This document shows positions 53,880 through 61,967 of a stretch of 64,000 nucleotides of DNA, piece after piece (position 1 is the stretch's first letter; the number at the start of each line of letters is the position of its first letter). The stretch covers positions 1,500,578-1,564,577 of the forward strand of contig NC_018645.1 of NCBI RefSeq assembly GCF_000307105.1, written 5' to 3'. The notes below the pieces were generated by a model that was not told the DNA's origin, made no database searches, and saw only the letters and a list, made by a program, of their open reading frames with translations. Both the position numbers and the translations under genes were made by a program. The DNA comes from Desulfobacula toluolica Tol2 (GTDB lineage Bacteria; Desulfobacterota; Desulfobacteria; Desulfobacterales; Desulfobacteraceae).

Positions 53880-53965
53880 GTTTTTATGAGAAAGTCCTGA
53901 AAAATTAATACAGCGACTTTAAATTTTTGTTGTGTACCACCCAGGATGAAACACCAGGTTTGCTC
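53880..53965 (-). repeat. Two-hairpin leader element, copy D
   Basis: Read on the minus strand: AATAAATGCCATGAGCAAAC, then CACAACAAAAATTTAAAGTC, and a GACTTTCTC ending. AAAGTC pairs perfectly with GACTTT, while the first hairpin is weak. It ends about 20 bases before the first GcvH-like gene, in its orientation. Confidence 0.5.
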
Positions 53966-53972
53966 ATGGCAT

Positions 53973-54914
53973 TTATTTGAATCTTGATCCGGTTTTGAGA
54001 AATGTACGGGTCAGGTTCCCCCATCCCAGGCCGGGAAGATTTCCGTAGATATCATGGGTCAGAACCCCTCCATCAGCCGCCAGGGGGCCTGCCACATCCT
54101 CTATCATGTCTTCCAGGGTGGTGATTTCACGGTTCAGCCATTCCACACTATCTTCATCTGCCATCAGGTGTTTGACTGCCCTTTTGATATCGGAATTATG
54201 AACCGTAAACAGCCACCCGTCCTGGTAAGGCAGTTTGCCTGAAAGGTTCGGGGTGGTTTTTACCGAAGGGTTAACTTTGGTAATCACTCCGTTGACAGGG
54301 GAGAGAATATCGGCAAGGTTCCTATTGCGTTTTATACCCCATCCCGGCTTGTTTTGGTTCAGTTCCTGTCCGGTCAAGGGAAGATCGAAATTATCAGGAT
54401 TACCCAATACCTTGAATGCAAAATCATCCATGCCTATCCGGATGATGCCGCCGCTGTCGATACAGGCCCAGGTGTGTCCGGAATGAAAATAATACCCGTT
54501 GGGCAGTTTGAATCCTTTTATATCCGTCATCTTTACCATGGCATGACCTGTGTTCGGTGACAGGGAATCTTCAAACAATTGATCAAAATCACACCTTGAA
54601 CAATTGTAATTCATGGGGCAGATCCTGTGATCGGCTCTTTGGGTCAGGGTATGACGGCAGGTTCTGTCCCGGCTGTCTTTTTTTCTCATGGCATCCTGCC
54701 AGGAAATGTGTTTTCCTGCGGCAGCAAGTTTTGTCATTGCTGCATCATATTTGCAGGTGGTACAGTCGTGATAGTGGTTGCAGCCTTTCTTGGACCCTAC
54801 GCCTGCCTGCATCCAGATACAGGGCCGTTGGATTTTATCCTTTCCGGATTGCCACAAGGTTTGGGGTCTTGAATATACCTGTTTTTTTGATTGGGTTTTC
54901 ATGGTCTCATTCAT
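53973..54914 (-). CDS. Cysteine-rich protein with degenerate GcvH-like domain (paralogue 2)
   Basis: A 313-aa paralogue of the previous gene. It has the same two C-x12-C-x5-C-x2-C motifs (C32-C45-C51-C54 and C86-C99-C105-C108), followed by YD or FD. The GcvH-like domain (about 130-250) contains GYYFHSGHTWACIDSGGI and SPVNGVITKVN. Here the position of the lipoyl lysine is arginine 198, so it cannot be lipoylated there. AAAGGAG precedes the ATG. The two paralogues probably work as a pair on the membrane-independent side of this two-component cluster; the cysteines suggest zinc or Fe-S binding. Confidence 0.75.
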   Translation of the reverse strand: MNETMKTQSKKQVYSRPQTLWQSGKDKIQRPCIWMQAGVGSKKGCNHYHDCTTCKYDAAMTKLAAAGKHISWQDAMRKKDSRDRTCRHTLTQRADHRICPMNYNCSRCDFDQLFEDSLSPNTGHAMVKMTDIKGFKLPNGYYFHSGHTWACIDSGGIIRIGMDDFAFKVLGNPDNFDLPLTGQELNQNKPGWGIKRNRNLADILSPVNGVITKVNPSVKTTPNLSGKLPYQDGWLFTVHNSDIKRAVKHLMADEDSVEWLNREITTLEDMIEDVAGPLAADGGVLTHDIYGNLPGLGWGNLTRTFLKTGSRFK

Positions 54915-55350
54915 TTGGTGTCTCCTTTAGAAAATTGGTTTGTTATTTTGAGTTTTTCTATGGATACAAAAGAGCAAAAAGGATACCAAACAGTGTTTTG
55001 ACAGGGCAGGTTATGGATTTTTTCTTTTTCCACAGGCTTTTTGGGCCTTTTTAAAAAAAAAGGGGCAATTGACTATATGTGGTTTTTTGTAACACTTATG
55101 TTCCTCCTGAACCTGTAATTCAGGTGAAATCCTTTGATATAAAGACGTATAGGCTCTTGTTGGATTTTTCTGCATGAGTATGGATATTTTCAACAGTCCC
55201 AAAGAAAATACCATCAGTTCCTGAAACGTATTATGGTATTTTTCTATCTGTCCGAAACCTGAAATAACTATTTCTTGCTTCCAGGAAAGCGCCTATGGTA
55301 AAAATTAAGATGATTCCAGTTTTATTCATTCATTATTAAAGGAACCTGTC
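54915..55350. other. Divergent intergenic stretch before the histidine kinase
   Basis: About 435 bases between divergent genes, without a supported gene (a 67-codon minus-strand frame at 55011-55214 has no known match). It presumably holds the promoters of the kinase and the cysteine-rich pair. No palindrome or sigma-54 site was evident. Confidence 0.3.
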
Positions 55351-56565
55351 GTGAACTTTCCTCAAAATGAAATGGATACCATTTTGAATGGTATTCGTGA
55401 TTTTATTCTGATAATATCCCCTGACCGGGAGATCCTGAAAGTCAATGACGCGTTCTTAAAGCATATGAATTATGCCAGGGAGGATGTTATTGGCCGCAAA
55501 TGCTATGAGGTTTTCAAAGAGGTCACGCGCAAAAGCAGCAATTGTCATTCAAAATGCCCCCTGGAAAAAGTGATCCGCGAAAAGCGTCACTGCCAGGCGG
55601 AATTGACCCGGCTGGGATCTGATGGCAAAATCAAATATACGGAATTGACGATTTTTCCCATCTGGGAGAAAAAGGGAAAAATTTCCAAATTCATTGAAAT
55701 CAGCCGGGATATCACTAAACGCAAAACCGATGAAAAGCAGAACCAGGATCATTTGAGGAAAATGGTTGAGGAGCGCACCCGGCAGCTCAAAGAGACCCAT
55801 GAACGGATGCTTCACCAGGATAAAATGGCCTCTCTTGGAAAATTGTCTTCTTCTGTTGTACATGAGATCAATAATCCTGTGGCCGGGATTTTGAACCTGA
55901 TCATGCTGTGCAAACGGATTTTAAAGGAAGATGATATCAAACACGATGAACTGGACCTGTTTGGTCAATACCTGGATCTCATGGAAACCGAAATTCGCAG
56001 GATCGGCAGGATTGTGAGTAATCTTCTGGTTTTTGCCCGGCACTCCAAGATTGAGGTGGTCAAATTTGATGTGAACGAATTGATTGAACAGACCTTGATT
56101 CTTAATTCAAATCTGTTAAAAATAAATAAGATAAGGGTTATAGAAGAGCTTGAACATAACCTGCCTTTGATCTGCGGTTCTGAAGATCAGCTCAAGCAGG
56201 TGATCATGAATCTGATCTCAAATGCTGTGGAAAGCATGTCCAGGGTCTCAAAAAAACGGTTGACCATCAGAACTTTCAGCAAACCTGAAAAAAAAGCCGT
56301 GGGGATTGAGGTCGGTGATACAGGTGCCGGTATTTCTCAGGAGATGATTTCAAAGATATTTGAGCCTTTTTTTACCACCAAACAAAAAGGCAAAGGTGTC
56401 GGGCTTGGCCTGTCCGTGGTATACGGGATCATAAAGGAACATGGCGGCCGGTTGTTTGTGGATTCAACACCGGAAAAAGGGACTTTGTTTTCCATTACCC
56501 TTTTCCAGGAACTGGATCAAAAAAAAAGTGGGTCAACATTATCCTTGCCGGATCAGCCGGGTTAA
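55351..56565 (+). CDS. PAS-domain sensor histidine kinase
   Basis: A 404-aa kinase without membrane helices, so it should sense a cytoplasmic signal. A PAS domain covers residues 5-about 125 (VNDAFLKHMNYAREDVIGRK; cysteines follow in NCHSKCPLEK). A coiled coil leads to the H-box KLSSSVVHEINNPVAGILNL, then N-box LISNAVESM, G1 GDTGAGIS and the F/G2 boxes. The start is GTG, with AGGAA upstream. It is the likely partner of the NtrC-type regulator at 50982. The PAS cysteines could be redox-active. Confidence 0.87.
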   Translation: MNFPQNEMDTILNGIRDFILIISPDREILKVNDAFLKHMNYAREDVIGRKCYEVFKEVTRKSSNCHSKCPLEKVIREKRHCQAELTRLGSDGKIKYTELTIFPIWEKKGKISKFIEISRDITKRKTDEKQNQDHLRKMVEERTRQLKETHERMLHQDKMASLGKLSSSVVHEINNPVAGILNLIMLCKRILKEDDIKHDELDLFGQYLDLMETEIRRIGRIVSNLLVFARHSKIEVVKFDVNELIEQTLILNSNLLKINKIRVIEELEHNLPLICGSEDQLKQVIMNLISNAVESMSRVSKKRLTIRTFSKPEKKAVGIEVGDTGAGISQEMISKIFEPFFTTKQKGKGVGLGLSVVYGIIKEHGGRLFVDSTPEKGTLFSITLFQELDQKKSGSTLSLPDQPG

Positions 56566-56587
56566 TTATAAACGCATAAAATCGCTT

Positions 56588-59500
56588 TTAGTTGATTTGA
56601 TTCACAATTTTTTCAACTACTTTTTCTGCGGTATCTCCAAACAGAGTTTCAACTTCCACCAGATTAAGATATTTATCATCCCATTGGAAATTATCACTTT
56701 CAAGAATCCAGTCTTTTAGCCTGTTGTATTTGCCGCCTAGGGCTTTGATTTTTTTCAGGAGTGACACTTCACTGGATGGTTTAAAGTTGATATTTAAAGA
56801 CAGAATATATTCAATGATATTGGGCGTGGCCGGATTTGAAGAAATGATTGGTATAACCAGTATGTTTTTTTTGTCTTTTCTGCCTTTCCCGATATAAACA
56901 TTTCCTTCCCTGACAATAATATTTTTAGTTCCCTTAAGCCTGGGGTCTGTTTCCACACGAGATGGTTTGTCTTTCAGTGATCCTGTTTTATTCACTATTT
57001 TAATTTTTGTTTCATGGTTAACCTCTCCTAAAAGGTTTAAGCCGGAGATCTGATAGAGCAGGGCGCCATTGATCCTGGAAATAACCTCCTGGAGGTTCTT
57101 GATCACCAGAACATTCGTGTTGGTAACCTGGGAAATTTGAATATGATTGGCTGCAAGTTCATCAAAGACAAGACCTTCAAATTTTTCCCTGATTCTGCTG
57201 GTTCCCACGGTCACGGTTTTTGCCTGGTGCTTGATGGCATCAACCGGCCTTGCAAGGGTGTTTATTGCCTGACCCATGGTGTCAAAAAAGGTGTCTAACA
57301 TGTTGGAAGGTGTGCCCTTTGTCTCAAAATCAATCTCAAAATCAGATACCGGTAATCTGCCGGACAGGTATTTTAACAGCAGTGTCAGATTGGCAACATT
57401 ATCAAGCCCCATGGCAGCAGGAAATCCGCCTTGGCGTCGTTTTTTTGAAAAATCATTATAGAATTGGGCAATGGTTTCCCTGAATTTTTTTTCCAGAAGA
57501 ACTTCATACACGTCATGTCCCATGGATGTATATTCTTCCAGAAGATTTTGCACTTGGGCTCTTCCTTTATACATAAACCTGGAACCTTCATTGATGGCAA
57601 GAGCTGCATAATACCCCCATATGTGTCCCACAAGAGTATTCAGGACAGGAGCAAAGTGTTCTTTTATTTCAGGGATTTTAAATACATCCCTGGCATAAAG
57701 GTCAAACCGGTCTTCTCCAATGGTGGTGATGACCACAGGCGTTGCTTTGTGCGCATGGAAGATTGCCGTATCTTTTATGATATCACCCAGTACGCTTTCC
57801 CTTGTGCCAGCGGCACAGATGATGATCAAGGGTTCGCTGGACAGGTCAATGTGTTTTTTGTCTTCAATGAAATCCGATGAAATGGTTTTATAGCAAAGCT
57901 CACTGAGTTTGATCCTGATCTCATCGGCAGAGGTCTTGTTTGAGCCTGACCCGACAGTTGCCCAATAGTTTTTAGAGACTGCACACCGGTAAGCTGACTC
58001 TTTGATTTGCTCTTTCATTGCCAGTATGGTTCTCATTTTATCCGGCAGATCCATGATGTCGTTGATCTGTTCGGTAATAAATTCATTTGACCTGGTTTTT
58101 GTCATACCGGCAATGTGAAGGCCTAAAACAGCGCCTGCGGCAAGTTGTGAATAAAATGCTTTTGTGGATGCCACAGACATCTCAATATCCCGGCCGGAGC
58201 TGGTGTAAAAAACACCGTCTGTTTTAAAGGTCAGATCAGAGTCTCTTCTGTTTACAATGGCCAGGGTCTTTGCACCACAGGCTTTTACCATGTCAACCGT
58301 CCGGTTGGTATCGGTTGTGGTGCCGGACTGGCTAATGGCGACAACAAGGGTGTCAGCCATTGTTTTTTCAGTGTTTTTTTCTTCAGCAATACAGAATCCG
58401 GAAAGCTCTGATGATTTCAAGGCTCTGATATCAATTGCCATATCCTTCATATAAAAATTCAACAGGTCTGCACAGCCCTGTGCTGCAACGCCAGCAGTCC
58501 CCTGGCCGATAAAATGCACTTTTTTAATTTTGTTGTTTTTAATGTCTTCTTCCAGAGATCTTGGAATCACTGTCTCGTCAAGTATTGTTGAGAACAAAGA
58601 TGTTTTTGGGGATAGTTTGAATTTGTTTTCAAGGGTTTTTTCAACCGAGTCCGGGGATTCTGAAATTTCTTTTAAAAAATAGTGGGGAAAATTTTGCCGG
58701 TCAATATCGCGTGACGTAATTTTGCTTGTCAGAACGTGATCTTTTTCTATCTGGATAGGGGTGCTGTCATAATAAAAAGATTGAATTCCTGATACGCCGC
58801 CTTCTGATTTCTGGTCAAGAATAACAATCTGGCCTTTTTTTTCTCCATTGAGTTTGATGTATTTTGGAGTCTCCTCGACAATTCCGTAAAGTTCAGATGC
58901 TGCAATATAATGATCTTGCGCAATTCCGACAAAAATGGCCTGTCCGCTTCCTTTTTGGGCTAAAAACAGCTTTCCTGGGGCCAAATCCGTATGCATGCTG
59001 ATGGCATGGGAACCTTCAAAATCGTTGACAGCCAGCCTGAAAGCCTCTTCAATGGTGTTGTCGTGCTTCAGGTAGTGTTCGATTTGAAGGGGGATCAATT
59101 TTGTGTCTGTATTAATATCTTCATGGATTTTTTCATATCTTGCCTCATACTCTGTTTTTAATTCAAGATAATTGTCAATATCGCCATTCAGGCAGACATG
59201 GACGATGCCTGTTTGAGTAATTTTTTTATCTATGGAGGTGTTGTCCTGTGGATGGCAGTTGGCTTCTGTAATGTCTCCTACAGAAGCCCATCGGGTGTGA
59301 GCTGATATGGAATTTGCAACAAATTTATAATTGACAAGCAATTGAAGTATGAGATCATTTTTGATCTGGTTTCGGATAAAGGATATATTATCCCCCAGAG
59401 AACCGATTTCCGCAGCAAACTTATATACAAAGGAAATGGAAATAAAATGATTTTGGTCCTGCATGAATGTATCATTTATGGTCAGGCTGTTATTGATAAG

Positions 59501-60298
59501 TACCCGGCGGTTTGTCCGCTGTTTTAACCTGTCGGAAAGTCCGGTATTTATCAGATCGTTCCTGAAATTTTCAAACTCCTGTTTTGGAAAGGTGAACATA
59601 ACGGAGATTCCGGCAGAATCTCTTCCCCTGACCTCAAGCCGGTCAATACTGTTCAACACGGCATTTATTCTTTTGAATACATTTAATCCTTCAGAGTTGC
59701 CTGAATCTTCAAGACCCTTGGCAAGATTGCTGATTGCCGTGATGTTGTTTGCAATCTCTTTTTTCAGGCACCAGCTGATATCATGAAGTGTTTCAAGACG
59801 TAGGGAAATGGTTTTTGCATCTTTTGCAGATAAATTTGCAGATTTTTTTTTAAATAATGATGTTTGATCTGTAATTAATTTGTCGATATGGCCTGTAATA
59901 GAAGCAAGCAGTTCTTTTTTTTCTTTGCTGAAAAACAGATTGGAAAATACATTTTCCTGTTTAAGCCCCTGGCATTTTTCAAATAATCGGTTTAAAAAAT
60001 CATCACCGCAAAGAAAATCATCCGTGATGGAGATTGCATCAGTGGACAGGCTGCCGGTCTTTAAAGAAAGAACCCTTTTAAGGATTTGATCTAAATCAAA
60101 TTGTTGAGGGGGATTATTGCCTTTAAATGCAATAAATGCCGAGATACCACACGATACGGTATTGGGTTTATCCGGGAAGACAATAATGCTGTTTTCTTTT
60201 GCTGCTGTCATGGATTTTCCGAATTCAATATTTGTTGAAAATAATTTTTTGATCTGATTGAAAAAAAGGCTTGAAAACATTTTTCCGTATAGCTTCAT
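56588..60298 (-). CDS. Giant GlmS-like protein (glutamine amidotransferase and SIS domains with C-terminal extension)
   Basis: A 1236-aa protein, about twice the length of GlmS. The class II amidotransferase part includes SCGISAFIAFKG (Cys50), VRGRDSAGISVMF, SAHTRWASVGDITEANCHPQ and LNGDIDNYLELK. Two SIS domains follow: HFIGQGTAGVAAQGCADLL, AISQSGTTTDTNRTVDM and MSVASTKAFYSQLAAGAVLG. About 330 further residues have no recognised domain. GlmS makes glucosamine-6-phosphate; whether this one does is unknown. In GlmS the cysteine is the first residue after Met; here it is internal, so processing would be needed for amidotransferase activity. GGGGAG precedes the ATG. Confidence 0.82.
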   Translation of the reverse strand: MKLYGKMFSSLFFNQIKKLFSTNIEFGKSMTAAKENSIIVFPDKPNTVSCGISAFIAFKGNNPPQQFDLDQILKRVLSLKTGSLSTDAISITDDFLCGDDFLNRLFEKCQGLKQENVFSNLFFSKEKKELLASITGHIDKLITDQTSLFKKKSANLSAKDAKTISLRLETLHDISWCLKKEIANNITAISNLAKGLEDSGNSEGLNVFKRINAVLNSIDRLEVRGRDSAGISVMFTFPKQEFENFRNDLINTGLSDRLKQRTNRRVLINNSLTINDTFMQDQNHFISISFVYKFAAEIGSLGDNISFIRNQIKNDLILQLLVNYKFVANSISAHTRWASVGDITEANCHPQDNTSIDKKITQTGIVHVCLNGDIDNYLELKTEYEARYEKIHEDINTDTKLIPLQIEHYLKHDNTIEEAFRLAVNDFEGSHAISMHTDLAPGKLFLAQKGSGQAIFVGIAQDHYIAASELYGIVEETPKYIKLNGEKKGQIVILDQKSEGGVSGIQSFYYDSTPIQIEKDHVLTSKITSRDIDRQNFPHYFLKEISESPDSVEKTLENKFKLSPKTSLFSTILDETVIPRSLEEDIKNNKIKKVHFIGQGTAGVAAQGCADLLNFYMKDMAIDIRALKSSELSGFCIAEEKNTEKTMADTLVVAISQSGTTTDTNRTVDMVKACGAKTLAIVNRRDSDLTFKTDGVFYTSSGRDIEMSVASTKAFYSQLAAGAVLGLHIAGMTKTRSNEFITEQINDIMDLPDKMRTILAMKEQIKESAYRCAVSKNYWATVGSGSNKTSADEIRIKLSELCYKTISSDFIEDKKHIDLSSEPLIIICAAGTRESVLGDIIKDTAIFHAHKATPVVITTIGEDRFDLYARDVFKIPEIKEHFAPVLNTLVGHIWGYYAALAINEGSRFMYKGRAQVQNLLEEYTSMGHDVYEVLLEKKFRETIAQFYNDFSKKRRQGGFPAAMGLDNVANLTLLLKYLSGRLPVSDFEIDFETKGTPSNMLDTFFDTMGQAINTLARPVDAIKHQAKTVTVGTSRIREKFEGLVFDELAANHIQISQVTNTNVLVIKNLQEVISRINGALLYQISGLNLLGEVNHETKIKIVNKTGSLKDKPSRVETDPRLKGTKNIIVREGNVYIGKGRKDKKNILVIPIISSNPATPNIIEYILSLNINFKPSSEVSLLKKIKALGGKYNRLKDWILESDNFQWDDKYLNLVEVETLFGDTAEKVVEKIVNQIN

Positions 60299-60328
60299 TC
60301 TTTACTCCCCGTTAAAAAGTTTTGAACA

Positions 60329-61705
60329 TTACAATTGTGCCGTGGCGTAAGTTTTTTTAAAATATTTTTTTAAAATCATCTTTGCATATGTACCGGCTTT
60401 TGTTCCAATATATTCTCTGTGCCCGACAACAATAGATAAAGCAATTTTTTTATTTGTTGTTTTTTCATTCCCAAAACCGGTGAACCAGTCGTATTTAACA
60501 GTATGCTCTTTATTATACAAAGAGCCTGTCTTTCCTCCAATCGTGAGTTTGGAAAGAACGGCATCTTTTGAAGAGCCTCTAAAGGATTTTCTGGCAGTGC
60601 CCTTTGATACGGTTTTTTTCATCAATTGCATCATTGTTGTTGCTGTTTCAGGGCGTATGGCTTTTTTATAGGTTGCTTGTTTGTTTTTGTAAATGATTTT
60701 TCCATCAGGGTCTGTCACATGTTCAACAATACTGGGCAGCATTATATCGCCTGAATTTACCACGGCCGATATGAGCATGGCACCGAATAGAGGAGAGATA
60801 GTGGTGTCTGTGTTAAATCCGCATCCAAGTTCAGCCAGGTGGTACTCGCTGCTGTTTGTTTCAAACCGGCCGGAAAAAAAAGGCAGTTCCGAATGGATGA
60901 TCTGGTTGAATCCAAATGCATCTGCATAGGATTCAAGTCGTTTCTCCCCAAGGTGGTTTTTACCGATTTTACCGAATACCGGGTTTACGGATTCTGCAAA
61001 AGCCCTGGAAAAAGAAATTTTACAGGAGTATTTGTTTTTAACATCTTTAAGTTGCCGTTTATACAGGGTGTACTTGTTTCCGTTAAAGTACAATGTTGTT
61101 CCCGGGGTGTATCCCAGGGTTTCAACAGCGGCTGAAGCCGTTATGATTTTAAAGATACTTGCTGCAGGATAGTTTGATGCAATACAGGGGTTGGCATTTG
61201 GATTTTCAAGATCAAATCCTGTCATGGCAATGATTTTTCCCGTATCAGCTTCCATGACAACAAAAGCGATCCGCTGCGGTTTTCCACGAGTTAATTTTTT
61301 GAGTCGGTCCAGCACGGACAATAAATATTCTTGAAGATCAACATCAATGCTCGTGGTAATTTTATAGCTGGTTTCCGGGGTGTCCAGAAAAAAAATATTT
61401 TTATCTGTTTTGGTAAATTTTGTGGTGCTGATAATCTGGTTTAATTGGTTTTTTGACAATAATTTTTGTTCTTTTGGATTTTTTTGGGAGTTTGCAGCAA
61501 GCGTTTTTTTGACGGTTTTGCGGTCGTCATCTTTATTTTCCGGTGCTTGAATTTTAAAACTTTGGATGCCCGAGATCAAAATCAAGAGGAAAACCAAGCC
61601 GGTTATCACTTTTATGGTTGCTAAAAATTTCTTTTTTTTTCTTTTTTTAACAATATAGTTGGATTGAAAATCCCGCCAGGAGTTTTCTTTTTTATTAATA
61701 ATCAA
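60329..61705 (-). CDS. Penicillin-binding protein, transpeptidase domain
   Basis: A protein of about 458 aa with a basic N-terminus, one membrane anchor (FLATIKVITGLVFLLILISG) and a transpeptidase domain. The three active-site motifs are AASIFK (SxxK), AESVNP (SxN) and GGKTGS (KTG). It crosslinks peptidoglycan in the periplasm. No glycosyltransferase or PBP dimerisation domain of usual size is seen, so it is a short class B-type enzyme or an OXA-like relative. The start is uncertain; TTG 61705 has AGG upstream, and TTG 61735 is also in frame. No ATG lies in the first 130 codons. Confidence 0.83.
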   Translation of the reverse strand: MIINKKENSWRDFQSNYIVKKRKKKKFLATIKVITGLVFLLILISGIQSFKIQAPENKDDDRKTVKKTLAANSQKNPKEQKLLSKNQLNQIISTTKFTKTDKNIFFLDTPETSYKITTSIDVDLQEYLLSVLDRLKKLTRGKPQRIAFVVMEADTGKIIAMTGFDLENPNANPCIASNYPAASIFKIITASAAVETLGYTPGTTLYFNGNKYTLYKRQLKDVKNKYSCKISFSRAFAESVNPVFGKIGKNHLGEKRLESYADAFGFNQIIHSELPFFSGRFETNSSEYHLAELGCGFNTDTTISPLFGAMLISAVVNSGDIMLPSIVEHVTDPDGKIIYKNKQATYKKAIRPETATTMMQLMKKTVSKGTARKSFRGSSKDAVLSKLTIGGKTGSLYNKEHTVKYDWFTGFGNEKTTNKKIALSIVVGHREYIGTKAGTYAKMILKKYFKKTYATAQL

Positions 61706-61967
61706 ATGAATACCTATGCAAGCAATTTTCAGCAAGTAGTTAATATATCGTTTCTATTGTGTTTAAATTTTGATTGATCGTGCTGTTTTTTGTGGTAAAT
61801 TCAGTATTGTCAGGTCAGGCTGGTAAAAAGTTCTGCCCAACAGTGTGGAGTTTGAAGTAATCCACACTGTCAAGGTTGTTTGGTCTTTTTTAATCCAAAA
61901 CCTTTGTACCGATGAATTTAATTGCAACAATACGATACAATGGAAATTGATACAAGAGATATTGCCA

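Noticed and set aside
55011-55214. 67-codon minus-strand frame in the histidine-kinase upstream region
   Set aside because: It has no convincing start site or family match and lies in a likely promoter region.
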